Part shown: in pieces, positions 37,388-46,514 of the stretch | Layout: every line of letters starts with the position of its first letter | How positions within the stretch are numbered: the first letter of the stretch is position 1 | Source of the DNA: Novosphingobium resinovorum | GTDB lineage: Bacteria; Pseudomonadota; Alphaproteobacteria; Sphingomonadales; Sphingomonadaceae | Direction of reading: 5' to 3' | Assembly (NCBI RefSeq): GCF_001742225.1 | Contig: NZ_CP017076.1 | Coordinates: 682,001 to 746,000, forward strand | DNA: 64,000 nt | Translations under genes and position numbers: made by a program | The notes under the pieces: model-generated | Database searches by the model: none | The model's input: only the letters and a program-made list of their open reading frames with translations | Told to the model about the DNA's origin: nothing

Positions 37388-39790
37388 TCAGAACCCGAAG
37401 CGCACGCGGATGCCGCCGTTGCGCTTGACCGGCATCGACAGCACCACCGCATTGCCGCCGAGCAGGCTCGTCGTCGTCTGGACGCCGGTGTAGCTCTTGT
37501 CGTTGAACACGTTGTTGACGAAGAACTGCACGTCGAGATGCTCGCTGCTAATACCGGTGCGCACGTTCACCTTGTTGGCATCGCCGATCCACGAGATGTT
37601 CTCGTACGTCGTGTAGATGCGGCTGCGGTGTGCATAGTCGCCGCGCAGGAACCAGCGGTAGCCGTCGCCGATATCGACGCCGTATTCCGCGCCGACGTTG
37701 CTGGTGAACACCGGAGCCGCAGGGTTCTGCGCGCCCGCCGCCACCGTCGAGTTGCCGGTGATCGCCACGCACGAGGCGCAGGGGATCGAAGTGTCCAGCT
37801 CGACCTTGTTGTACCCGGCGTTGAAGTTGAGCGACAGCGCATGGGTCACCTTGAGGTTACCCTCGATCTCGGCGCCCTTCACCGTGCTCCTGCCGGTGTT
37901 CTGGGTCACGCCGACGCCGATGTCGCTGGCGCCCGGGGTGGCGTTGGGGACCTGGATGCTGTTGGTGATCGCCTGGTCCTTCCATTTGGCGTAGAAGACC
38001 GCCGCGCTGAAGGAGAACACATCCGCCACGGTGCCCTTCAGGCCCAGTTCGTAGTTGTCGATGACGGCCGGCTTGTAGATGTTGGTGACCGAGGCACGCT
38101 CTTCCAGATAAGCGCGCTGAGCGGCGGTCAGCGGCAGGACCGAGAGGTTGAAGCCGCCCTTGTTCATCCCGCGCGAATAGGTCGCGTAACCCATGAGGTC
38201 CGGCGTGAACTTGTACTGCGCGGACACGCGGGGCACGAAGCGCTTGTACTTGCCGCTGGTGCGCAGGGTCTGCGGATCGCGGAAGTAGACCTTCAGCTCC
38301 TCCTCGATGTAGCGCCCTTCGGCGTTCAGCGTGAAGCGCGGCGAGAAGTCGTAGGACACGCTGCCGAACACGCTCTTGTCGACGAGCGTATTGAGCGAGC
38401 CGTCGCCGAACACCTGGATCGTATTGGGATAGAGCGCGACCGTATAGCTGCGGTTGCTGACCTTGAAGTAGTTGGCGCCCACCATCCAGCGCAGCGGCTG
38501 GTTCGCGCCGGAAGTGACCCGGAATTCCTGGCTGACGGCGCTTTCCTTGTACATCGCCATGGTCGGGTAGTTGATGAAGGGATCGCCCACGAAACCGGGG
38601 ATCGTCGATACCGTGGTGTTGGGAATGCCGCTGGTATCGCGCCCGTCGAGGTCCTGATTGCTCTGGAAACGGGTCTTGTTATAGCCGGTCAGCGACGAGA
38701 GCACGATGTCGGTGCCGGGGATCGTGAAGTCCACCGCAAGGTTCGTCACGATCTCGCGGCGCTCCAGACCCGCGTGGTCGTTGATCGCCTTGTAGGTCGG
38801 GTTCAGGCGTCCCAGCGAGTTGTTGACGACCTGGTCGATGAACGCGGGCGTCGCCGGGTTCTGGCCCATCTGGCTGGTTGGGAACTGCGGGATCTTGCCG
38901 CAGTAGAAGTTGTTCACGTTGGTCGGCGCGGCGCCCGCGTTGCAGTTGAAGGTGTTGACCGGCAGACGGCTGGAGAAGCCCGCCGCGCCCGCGCCGTCAT
39001 GGTCCTCCAGATACATGCCGAAAGCCTTGAGGCGCAGGCCGTCGAACGGCTTGATCACCAGCGTGCCGTTGATCGTCTCGGTCTGCTGCGCACCGAGGCG
39101 GCTGCCGTCGTAGGGGTTGGTGTACTGCCCGTCGAAGCCGTAGCGGCGCCCGCCGATGCGCAGGCCGATGGCGTCCTTGACGATCGGCAACTCGACGCTC
39201 GCCTTGATGTCATAGAGCGAATAGCTGCCCGCAGTGCCGTCGAAGTTCCACCGGAACGCATCGCCCGGATCACGCGTCACCACGTTGATCGCGCCGGCGA
39301 AGGACTGGCGGCCGAAGGCGGCGCTCTGCGGACCTTTGAGCACTTCGACACGCGACACTTCGTTGCCGAGGTTGTTGATGACGTCGAAGTTTACCGGCGT
39401 GCCGTCGAGAAACACCGAGACGGTGGGGTTCAGCGGATCGGCGATGCCGCGGATGACGATCTGGCTGTAGCTGCGGTCGACGCGGCCCGAACTGGTCTGC
39501 TGCGCATAGAGGCCCGGCGTGAATGCCTGCAGGTCCAGCACGTTGTTGACGTTGAGCTTGGCGAGGTTGGCCGCCGTCATGACCGACAGCGTCACCGGGG
39601 TCTCCAGCAGCGACTCCTCGCGGCGACGGGCAGTGACCATGATCACCCCGCCGTCGGTGCCCGCTTCGGCCTGCGGAGCGGACGGCGCAACCGGGGTTTC
39701 CTGGGCCTGCGCGGCAGGCGCGGCGGCCATGACGAGCATGAGCGCGGTGCAGCATGCACCAAAGTCATAGCATTTCGATTTCGAACGCAT
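37388..39790 (-). CDS. TonB-dependent outer-membrane receptor
   Basis: 800 residues; GGGAG lies about 9 bases before the ATG. A signal peptide ends APAAQAQ. A TonB-box-like region (GGVIMVTARRREESLLETPV) is followed by the plug (SVMTAANLAKLNV, VIRGIADPLNPTVSVFLDG, VEVLKGPQSAAFGRQSFAGAI) and a 22-strand-type barrel. It ends with GGIRVRFGF, a terminal Phe. It belongs to the broad sphingomonad receptor group used for diverse organic substrates. It is divergent from a LysR gene with a LysR-type site between, and probably supplies substrate to the adjacent monooxygenase/hydrolase genes (inference). Confidence 0.93.
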   Translation of the reverse strand: MRSKSKCYDFGACCTALMLVMAAAPAAQAQETPVAPSAPQAEAGTDGGVIMVTARRREESLLETPVTLSVMTAANLAKLNVNNVLDLQAFTPGLYAQQTSSGRVDRSYSQIVIRGIADPLNPTVSVFLDGTPVNFDVINNLGNEVSRVEVLKGPQSAAFGRQSFAGAINVVTRDPGDAFRWNFDGTAGSYSLYDIKASVELPIVKDAIGLRIGGRRYGFDGQYTNPYDGSRLGAQQTETINGTLVIKPFDGLRLKAFGMYLEDHDGAGAAGFSSRLPVNTFNCNAGAAPTNVNNFYCGKIPQFPTSQMGQNPATPAFIDQVVNNSLGRLNPTYKAINDHAGLERREIVTNLAVDFTIPGTDIVLSSLTGYNKTRFQSNQDLDGRDTSGIPNTTVSTIPGFVGDPFINYPTMAMYKESAVSQEFRVTSGANQPLRWMVGANYFKVSNRSYTVALYPNTIQVFGDGSLNTLVDKSVFGSVSYDFSPRFTLNAEGRYIEEELKVYFRDPQTLRTSGKYKRFVPRVSAQYKFTPDLMGYATYSRGMNKGGFNLSVLPLTAAQRAYLEERASVTNIYKPAVIDNYELGLKGTVADVFSFSAAVFYAKWKDQAITNSIQVPNATPGASDIGVGVTQNTGRSTVKGAEIEGNLKVTHALSLNFNAGYNKVELDTSIPCASCVAITGNSTVAAGAQNPAAPVFTSNVGAEYGVDIGDGYRWFLRGDYAHRSRIYTTYENISWIGDANKVNVRTGISSEHLDVQFFVNNVFNDKSYTGVQTTTSLLGGNAVVLSMPVKRNGGIRVRFGF

Positions 39791-39910
39791 CTTGGTATTC
39801 TCCCTGTTTTCGGAATTTGCGTGTCAATGAACTTCGATTCATCGCACGACTTCGGAACGGAAGTTTTCAGGATAAAATCGGATATTCAATTGAATTTGGG
39901 TTGTCCGCCC

Positions 39911-39925
39911 ATAACCATCAGTTAT
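39911..39925. promoter_or_regulatory. Candidate LysR-type operator (T-N11-A)
   Basis: ATAACCATCAGTTAT is an inverted repeat with 5-base arms that satisfies T-N11-A. It lies 48 bases before the LysR ATG and 120 bases before the divergent receptor gene, a standard location for autoregulation plus target control. Confidence 0.55.
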
Positions 39926-39972
39926 GAAACTGCAGAGGCCGGACCCCTGAGTCCCGCCGCCCGGAGAGCACG

Positions 39973-40866
39973 ATGGACCTTCGCCAGCTGCGCCACCTGA
40001 TCGCCATCATCGAGGAGCGTTCGTTCTCGGCCGCGGCCAAGGCGGTGCACCTCACCCAGCCTGCCCTGACGCGCAGCATGAACGCCCTCGAAGCGAGCGT
40101 TGGAACGCCGCTTCTGGTGCGCAGAAACAACGGAATTGAGCCGACTTCGGCAGGTTCCGTGCTTTACGAATACGCCAACCTGCTGACCGCCACAGCGGAC
40201 AATGCCAGGGCCGACATCGCTCGGCTGGCGAAGGGTCTGGGGGGTGCGCTGAACGTCGGAATCGGCACACATCTGGCCGACCTCGCACTGCCGAAAATCC
40301 TCTCGGAGTTCGCGCGGCGCTATCCCCACCTGTCGATCAATCTGAAGATCGGGATGATCGAGGATCTGGTGCCGATGGTGCTGGAGGGCAGGGTCGAACT
40401 GATCGCCAGCATGGTCCCGACGGACCGCATGCAGGCGGGCATCGCTTATGAGCGACTTTTTACTACAACAACCCATCTATATGCAGCACAACTGCACCAC
40501 CTATGCGCCATAGATGATGTCATTACTTTTGAACAATTGACGCGCGAGCGCTGGGTTTATTTAAACTGCCTCCACGCGGATCTCGACATGAATCGCTTCT
40601 TCGCCAATGGCGGCATGGGCTTTCCCGATCAGGTTTTCCGCACCGATTCCCCAAGGATGATGCGCGCAATGATCGAGGACGAAGGCTGCCTCGGCATCAT
40701 GCCCGACGACTACATGAGCGGCGCCCGGGCGCAGGCGCTGCGAGTAGAGGGCATGCCCGTCCCGCGCGCGACCGGGCTGCTCTACCGCCCCGATATTCCG
40801 CTGCGTCCGATCGTCATGGAATTCGCCAACCTGCTGCGCCGCGAACTTTCCAAACCTCCGGGATGA
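39973..40866 (+). CDS. LysR-family transcriptional regulator
   Basis: 297 residues. The N-terminal winged helix is MDLRQLRHLIAIIEERSFSA, then AKAVHLTQPALTRSMNALEA. An effector-binding domain runs from about residue 90 (ALNVGIGTHLADLALPKIL). A short AT-rich patch in the middle (40455-40565) uses less GC-biased codons than its surroundings. It is divergent from the TonB-dependent receptor and convergent with the monooxygenase gene (16-base gap). It likely regulates the receptor and itself. It is a paralogue of the LysR gene at 43477. Confidence 0.93.
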   Translation: MDLRQLRHLIAIIEERSFSAAAKAVHLTQPALTRSMNALEASVGTPLLVRRNNGIEPTSAGSVLYEYANLLTATADNARADIARLAKGLGGALNVGIGTHLADLALPKILSEFARRYPHLSINLKIGMIEDLVPMVLEGRVELIASMVPTDRMQAGIAYERLFTTTTHLYAAQLHHLCAIDDVITFEQLTRERWVYLNCLHADLDMNRFFANGGMGFPDQVFRTDSPRMMRAMIEDEGCLGIMPDDYMSGARAQALRVEGMPVPRATGLLYRPDIPLRPIVMEFANLLRRELSKPPG

Positions 40867-40882
40867 GTGCGCGCGCACCGGC

Positions 40883-41947
40883 TCAGGCGGCCAGCTCGGC
40901 GAAAGCGCGCAGGCGCGGCACCAGGTGCTCGCCAAGGTGCAGGACGTCGGCGATCGGATCGAAGCCGCTGATCAGGAAGCGGTTCACGCCAAGCCGGTGA
41001 TAGGCGAGCAGGCTGGCGGCGACCGAGTCCGGCGTGCCGACGATCGTGCTGGCGGCCTTCTGGAACCCGGTGGCGCGGGCGATGCCCACCCAGAGCCGCT
41101 CGTCCAGCACGTCGCCTTCGCGGGCGCGCGCTTCGGCCAGTTCGTTCTTGCCGAGGACGCCGGGCTGACCGCCCTTTTGCGCCATGTCCTCGACACCCCG
41201 GCGCACATCCTCCAGCACCGCCTGCGCCTTGTCCCATGCCTCGCCCTCGGTACGGCCGACGATGATCCGGGTGGACATGCAGAAATCGACTGTCCGACCG
41301 GCCTTGCGCGCCTCTTCACGTACCGATGCGATCAGTGCGGCGCTGGGGTCCAGCCGGTCTATGCCGAAGGCGTAGACGTCGGCGTGCTGCCCCGCGACTT
41401 CCAGTGCGCGCGGGGACTGGCCGCCGAAGAACACCGGGATGCCGCCCCCCTGCACCGGCACCACTTCGGAGCGCGCGCCGCGCAAGGTATAGAAGGTGCC
41501 GTCGTGATCGAACCGCTCGCCGCTCCACGTCCTGCGCAGCAGCGGGATATATTCGGCACTGCGGGCGTGACGTTCGTCGCGGGTTAGGAAATCGCCGTCG
41601 GCCTGCGTCTCGGTGTCGCTGGGGGCGGAGATGACATGGACGCCCACCCGCCCCTCGCTCAGCCGGTCGAGCGTGGCGAACTGGCGCGCGGCCAGCGTCG
41701 GCGCGACGAAGCCGGGGCGGTGCGCGATCATGAACCTGAGCCGCCTGGTGATCCCGGCAAGGTGCGTGGCGAAGACCACGCCGTCGGGCCACGTCGCCGC
41801 CTGCGCGATCAGCACGCGGTCGAAGTCCGCCGCCTCGAACGCGGCGGCGAGGCGGGCGATGAAGTCGGGCTCGACGATGCCCATCGGACGCGGGCTCGCC
41901 TCCGAGGATTCGCGATGGTTGAAAGTCCCGATGATCTCGATCGACAT
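40883..41947 (-). CDS. LLM-class flavin-dependent monooxygenase (SsuD-like)
   Basis: 354 residues, a complete luciferase-like TIM barrel. FDRVLIAQAATWPDGVVFAT, FMIAHRPGFVAPTLAARQFAT, GRVGVHVISAPSD and TETQADGDFLTRDERHARS, then IPVFFGGQSPRALEVA, match the order of FMNH2-dependent alkanesulfonate-monooxygenase-like proteins. It would need a separate flavin reductase, not found here. It lies 6 bases after the MFS gene, so the two are an operon. A close paralogue lies at 46515-47585 in the opposite orientation. Confidence 0.9.
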   Translation of the reverse strand: MSIEIIGTFNHRESSEASPRPMGIVEPDFIARLAAAFEAADFDRVLIAQAATWPDGVVFATHLAGITRRLRFMIAHRPGFVAPTLAARQFATLDRLSEGRVGVHVISAPSDTETQADGDFLTRDERHARSAEYIPLLRRTWSGERFDHDGTFYTLRGARSEVVPVQGGGIPVFFGGQSPRALEVAGQHADVYAFGIDRLDPSAALIASVREEARKAGRTVDFCMSTRIIVGRTEGEAWDKAQAVLEDVRRGVEDMAQKGGQPGVLGKNELAEARAREGDVLDERLWVGIARATGFQKAASTIVGTPDSVAASLLAYHRLGVNRFLISGFDPIADVLHLGEHLVPRLRAFAELAA

Positions 41948-41953
41948 GACGCG

Positions 41954-43345
41954 TCAGTTTTCCTCGTGCGGTGCGGGTGCCGGTTCAGCCAAATTCTCAG
42001 CAGGCATCCGGTAGAACAGGAGCAGGACGATACCGGCCACTTGCGCGACCGCCGGGATCAGCGCCATCGACAGGCGCACCGCCTCGCGCGCGGCCTCGCT
42101 CTGCACCAGCGCGGCGCCGGTCCCGGAACGGTAGCCGCTGGCCTGCAGGAACAGTCCGACGAGGAACGGCGCGAGGGCGAAGGCGGCCTTCTGGAAGAAC
42201 TCGAAGAAGGCGGCGTAGAGCCCCTCCTTGCGCAGCCCGCTGCGGCGCACCCCGAAGGCGATGGTGTCCGGCAACATGGACAGCGTCATCAGCAGCGTTC
42301 CCGTCGTCGCGAAACCGGCAAAGCCGCCGCGCAGCAGGAACAGGGCATCGCCCTCGGCCGGGGAGGCCGCGAGCCAGCTCAGGCTGATCGCGGCCGAAAG
42401 CACCAGCGCCGCGGCGCAGATCACCGGCTTGGGCGCGAAGCGGGCGATCTGGCGCCAGAGGGGCACGCTCATGGTGCCGACCACGCCGCTCGCCAGCGCG
42501 AACTGCGCCATGCCGGTCTCTCCGCGCGCAAGGATGTCGCGCATGAAGAACAGCCCCGTCGCCCCCACCGCCGCCGAGGCGATGAAGCCGCAGAACTTGA
42601 CGCCCAGCAGGACGATGAACGGGCGGTTGGCGAAAAGCTGCGCGAACCCGGCGAGTGCGGAGCCGCGCTCATGCTCGACAGGGCGCTCGCGCAGGCCACC
42701 GGTCGCGACGACCGCGACGGCCATGCTCACGAAGATGAAGGCGGCCATGCAATAGCCCATCCGCGCGAAGGCATCGGCGGAACTGCCGCCCCACGCGATC
42801 ATCGCCGGAGCCAACGCTCCCCCCGCCAGCGCGGCAAGCTGGATGAAGAACGTCCGCCAGGCCATCAGCGAGGTCCGCTCCTGCGGGCTGTCGGTGATCT
42901 CGGCGGGCATGGCGGAAGAGGGAATCGCGAAAGCAGAATAGCCGGTGAAGGTCAGCAGCAGCGCGCCCATCACCATGACCGCCTGCGAACCGCCCGCCCC
43001 GCTGCCCGAGAACAGCCAGGCCATGCCGAGGCCGCTCAGCAGCGCACCCGCCGCCATCCACGGTCGCCGCCGTCCCCAGCGGCTGCGGGTGCGGTCACTG
43101 CCCTGTCCGATCAGCAGGTCGGCGATGCCGTCGTAGATGCGCCCGGCCAGCATGAACGAGCCCGCGAGCGCGGGGTCCATCCCGGTCGCGGTCACCAGGT
43201 AATACATCAGGATGACATTGACGACGTAAAGCACGGTCGTGCTGCCCGCCGAACCGAACGCCCAGCCCACTTTGGTCGCAATCGGTATGCGCCCGGTGCG
43301 GTTAGGTACACTCTGGGTGCCGTTGAGTGCCGCTATTTCGGTCAA
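41954..43345 (-). CDS. GPH-family MFS transporter
   Basis: About 463 residues from the TTG at 43345 (GGGGG-rich site just upstream). The frame is open to ATG 43447, but the extra 34 residues are Arg-rich and unlike the family, so the start is uncertain. Twelve membrane helices start with KVGWAFGSAGSTTVLYVVNV. The GPH loop RIYDGIADLLIGQGSDRTRSRWGRRRPWM is present in pieces, as is SSAMPAEITDSPQERTSLMA. Family members carry glycosides, uronates or other organic acids with cations. It is divergent from the second LysR gene and upstream of the monooxygenase. Confidence 0.88.
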   Translation of the reverse strand: MTEIAALNGTQSVPNRTGRIPIATKVGWAFGSAGSTTVLYVVNVILMYYLVTATGMDPALAGSFMLAGRIYDGIADLLIGQGSDRTRSRWGRRRPWMAAGALLSGLGMAWLFSGSGAGGSQAVMVMGALLLTFTGYSAFAIPSSAMPAEITDSPQERTSLMAWRTFFIQLAALAGGALAPAMIAWGGSSADAFARMGYCMAAFIFVSMAVAVVATGGLRERPVEHERGSALAGFAQLFANRPFIVLLGVKFCGFIASAAVGATGLFFMRDILARGETGMAQFALASGVVGTMSVPLWRQIARFAPKPVICAAALVLSAAISLSWLAASPAEGDALFLLRGGFAGFATTGTLLMTLSMLPDTIAFGVRRSGLRKEGLYAAFFEFFQKAAFALAPFLVGLFLQASGYRSGTGAALVQSEAAREAVRLSMALIPAVAQVAGIVLLLFYRMPAENLAEPAPAPHEEN

Positions 43346-43476
43346 GAGCGCCCCCGCCTCGCAGGTCCGCCACGGACTGCCTACCAGCCGGAGACTACGG
43401 ACACGGCGCTGGCCCGGGAAATCGAAAGCACGGCTTCTTCCATGCACAAAACGTATGCTCGGGGAATCGGAAGACC

Positions 43477-44361
43477 ATGCAGATCCGGCAATTGCGCCAC
43501 TTCCTGGCGGCGGTGGAGACAGGCTCGATGACCCTCGCCTCGACTGCGCAGAACATCACGCAACCCACGCTTTCGCGCAGTATCCGCACGCTGGAGGAGC
43601 AGCTCGGCGTCGACCTGTTCGAGCGCGGCCATCGCGGCGTCCTGCCCACCCGATACGGGGAATTGCTGGCGGCCCATGCCCGCTCGATCCTCCACGGCTT
43701 CGACCAGGCGATCGAGGATGTCGGCGCCATGCGGGCGGGCGGTTTGGGCCATGTCCGCCTCGGCATCGGCTCCACCGCGACCGACCTGCGCATCGCGCAG
43801 GCCTGCGCGGAAATGGCGGTTTCGGCGGAAAACATCACGCTTTCGCTGGACTTCGACGTGCCCGAGACGCAGTTCGCGCGGCTTCGGCGCGGGGAACTCG
43901 ATGCGATCATCGACACTTTGCGCCCCGACCTCGACAGCGGCGACCTCAACTTCCGGCCGCTCACCCGGCTCGACCTGGTGCTCGTCGCGCGACGCAGGCA
44001 CCCGATCCTCGAGTGCGGCGTGACGCCTGCGCGAGAACTCGCCCGGTGGCCCTGGGCGATCTTCAACCAGCCCAATGCCGAGGCATTCTACCGCGGACTT
44101 CTGGGGCTGGAGGACGAGGACCACAACATCCGCGTCCGCAGTTCCTCGCCCGCGATGCTGCGCCAGCTACTGCTCCACGCCGACCTCATCGGCCTGATGG
44201 CCCGTACCGAGATCGCCGACTGCCTAGCCGACGGGCGATTGCAGGAAGTCCCCGCCGACATGCGCCGCGTCGAGGCGACGCTTTGCGTCATCACCCGGCG
44301 GCGGACCTACATGAGCGGCGCCCTGCGCGTGGTGATCAAGCGGCTGCACGAGGCGCTGTGA
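43477..44361 (+). CDS. LysR-family transcriptional regulator
   Basis: 294 residues from ATG 43477 (GGAAG just upstream). The helix-turn-helix is MQIRQLRHFLAAVETGSMTL, then NITQPTLSRSIRTLEEQLGV. The effector domain begins at about residue 90 (GHVRLGIGSTATDLRIAQ). It stands divergent to the MFS-monooxygenase operon and upstream of the hydrolase-hydrolase-monooxygenase operon, so it may control both. It resembles the LysR at 39973 in arrangement and general sequence. Confidence 0.93.
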   Translation: MQIRQLRHFLAAVETGSMTLASTAQNITQPTLSRSIRTLEEQLGVDLFERGHRGVLPTRYGELLAAHARSILHGFDQAIEDVGAMRAGGLGHVRLGIGSTATDLRIAQACAEMAVSAENITLSLDFDVPETQFARLRRGELDAIIDTLRPDLDSGDLNFRPLTRLDLVLVARRRHPILECGVTPARELARWPWAIFNQPNAEAFYRGLLGLEDEDHNIRVRSSSPAMLRQLLLHADLIGLMARTEIADCLADGRLQEVPADMRRVEATLCVITRRRTYMSGALRVVIKRLHEAL

Positions 44362-44468
44362 CGCCAGGCTCCCATACGGTTTGGACATGACTGCGCGCGC
44401 GCTTTCGATTGGGCGATGGCCGGTGTCCTCCGCATAGTCCGGGGCATGAAGGCGGGGAAACACGGGAC

Positions 44469-45500
44469 ATGCTGAAACGTCCGGTCATGGCCGGGATCGC
44501 GGCGCTGGCACTGCTTGCAGTGGGGTTCGGCGCCTTCGCCCTCGCTGCGCGGACCGGCGCCTTCGCTATTTCGCTGGAGGATTTGCGCCACCGCTACCAG
44601 ACCGCGCATTCCCGCTACGTGACGCTGGGCGGCGTGCAACTTCACATCGACGACCGGGGCTCCGGGCCTGTCATCATGCTCATCCACGGGCACTACCAGT
44701 CGCTGCGTATCTGGGATGCCTGGGCGCAGCGGCTCGCCAGCGACCACCGCGTGATCCGCATCGACATGCCGCCTTACGGCCTCTCCGGCCCCGACCGCAC
44801 CGGCCAGTACAGCCCCCGCCGCGTCGAGCAGCTGATCGCCCTCCTAGCCCGGCACGAACACCTGAAGCGCTTCAGTATCGGCGGCATCTCTACCGGCAGC
44901 GCGATCGCCATGCGCTATACGCTGGCGCATCCCGATCAGGTGGAAAGCCTTATCCTGGTGAACGCGCCGCTGGTGCCGATCCCACCCGGCTTGCAGCCGA
45001 AGACCTCGGCCATGCTGGGCTTTCTGGAGAACACCCTGTTCCGGCCGATTTACCGGCCCAAGGCGTTCTACCGCTACCTCCTGAACCGCCTGATCGCCAA
45101 CAAGTCCGTCCTCACCGACGATCTGGTGCAGCAGACCTACGACATGCACCGCAAGCCCGGCAATGGGGCGACGCTGGACCAGTTCACCAGCGCCCTGCGC
45201 TTTGAAGCGAGCGATTACGGCAAGCGATCGCAGACGACCGCGCAGCAGCTGGGCTCGGTCCGCGTACCGACGCTCGTGCTTTGGGGCGGGGCCGGGTCCA
45301 TGCTCCCGGTTTCGGTGGGCTGCGAGGTGACACGCACGGTCGGCGCCTCCCGCCGGCTAATGGTCAGTTTTCCCGGTGCAGGCCATTTCCTGCCGATCGA
45401 GGCCCCGCACGCCGCCGAGGACATCGCCTGGTTCCTTGATGCCGACAGCGGCAAGGCCGCCCGTCCGCCTGCCGGCACAGTACAGGACTGCACACGATGA
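44469..45500 (+). CDS. Membrane-anchored alpha/beta hydrolase
   Basis: 343 residues from ATG 44469. An N-terminal helix (VMAGIAALALLAVGFGAFALAA) acts as anchor or uncleaved signal. The hydrolase fold shows oxyanion LIHGHYQSLRIWD, DMPPYGLSG, the nucleophile elbow GGISTGSA and the catalytic His in GAGHFLPIE. A cap domain lies between about 190 and 260. It is expected to act in the periplasm on an ester or similar bond. It overlaps the next hydrolase by 4 bases; the two are paralogues in tandem. Confidence 0.88.
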   Translation: MLKRPVMAGIAALALLAVGFGAFALAARTGAFAISLEDLRHRYQTAHSRYVTLGGVQLHIDDRGSGPVIMLIHGHYQSLRIWDAWAQRLASDHRVIRIDMPPYGLSGPDRTGQYSPRRVEQLIALLARHEHLKRFSIGGISTGSAIAMRYTLAHPDQVESLILVNAPLVPIPPGLQPKTSAMLGFLENTLFRPIYRPKAFYRYLLNRLIANKSVLTDDLVQQTYDMHRKPGNGATLDQFTSALRFEASDYGKRSQTTAQQLGSVRVPTLVLWGGAGSMLPVSVGCEVTRTVGASRRLMVSFPGAGHFLPIEAPHAAEDIAWFLDADSGKAARPPAGTVQDCTR

Positions 45501-46501
45501 AACACGCCGTGCTCGGCGCGTTCTGCGCGCTCTCGCTCACGATCGCCCCCGTCTGCGCGCAGGAAACCATCACCAGCCCCGACCCGATCCCGGTCGCCGA
45601 ACTGGAAAGCCGCTACCGCCTTCCGCAATCGAAGTTCATCGACCTGCTCGGCACGCGCATCCATTATGTCGATGTCGGCTCCGGCCCCGTACTGGTCCTC
45701 ACGCATGGGTCGAGTTCGTCGCTGCGCACGTTCGCGCCCATGATCGAGCGTCTGAGCCGCCGCTACCGCGTGATCGCGTGGGATGAGCCGAACATGGGCC
45801 TGTCGGGCGCCCCGCCACGTGTACTCTACGACCGCCCGCTCTATCCCGTACTGGTGCTGGAGGCGCTGCTCGACACCCTCAAGATCGAACGCGCCAACCT
45901 TGCCGGGGTATCGAGCGGCGGTGCAATCTCGTTCTACTACGCGGCGCGCAATCCGGCGCGGGTCGAGCGGCTGATCCTGTCCAACACGCCCACTGGCCGC
46001 GCGGACGGCAAAGGCATGGCGCTCAGCGCCGCGCTGGCGATGGAAATCGCCGCCTCCACTCCGGCCACCGGACGCAAGAGCAAGATCTTCCGCCCGCGCT
46101 CCTACTGGCGGGCCTACTTCGATTTCTACACCGGAGAGCCCGGCCGCGCGGACGACCGGCTCGTCGACGAATACTACGACATGAACCGCCGCCCCGCCGC
46201 GCCCGACAGGCTGGCCATCGTCGCAGCGCTCGACGATCCGGCGCTGACCGCCGACGCGTTGGCGAAGGTGACTGCGCCGGTGCTGCTTGTCTGGGGCGCC
46301 CGCGATCCGGTCCTGCCGGTCGAGAGTGCAGCGGTCCTCCGCGATGCTCTGGTCCATGCTCAGGTATCGACGCTGATCCTGCCGGACGTGGGACATTATC
46401 CGCCGCTGGAAGTGCCGGGTCGCTTCGCCGACATCCTCGACAGCTTCCTCTTCGACGTTACCCCCTACCGGCCAGTCGCGCCGGACCCTGCCAAGCGGTA
46501 A
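45497..46501 (+). CDS. Secreted alpha/beta hydrolase
   Basis: 334 residues. A cleavable signal peptide (AVLGAFCALSLTIAPVCAQ) precedes the hydrolase fold with LTHGSSSSLRTF, DEPNMGLSG, nucleophile elbow AGVSSGGA, the acid region VWGARDPVLP and His in DVGHYPPLE. It is homologous to the anchored hydrolase just upstream (SRYRLPQSKFIDLLGTRIHY against HRYQTAHSRYVTLGGVQLHI). It is translationally coupled to it and 13 bases before the monooxygenase. The substrate is unknown. Confidence 0.9.
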   Translation: MKHAVLGAFCALSLTIAPVCAQETITSPDPIPVAELESRYRLPQSKFIDLLGTRIHYVDVGSGPVLVLTHGSSSSLRTFAPMIERLSRRYRVIAWDEPNMGLSGAPPRVLYDRPLYPVLVLEALLDTLKIERANLAGVSSGGAISFYYAARNPARVERLILSNTPTGRADGKGMALSAALAMEIAASTPATGRKSKIFRPRSYWRAYFDFYTGEPGRADDRLVDEYYDMNRRPAAPDRLAIVAALDDPALTADALAKVTAPVLLVWGARDPVLPVESAAVLRDALVHAQVSTLILPDVGHYPPLEVPGRFADILDSFLFDVTPYRPVAPDPAKR

Positions 46502-46514
46502 GGCGCGCACATCC

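Noticed and set aside
37295..40000. A 901-codon plus-strand open frame
   Set aside because: Antisense to the TonB-dependent receptor; composition is a codon-bias shadow.
41636..43531. A 631-codon plus-strand open frame
   Set aside because: Antisense to the GPH carrier; low-complexity Arg/Gln/His translation.
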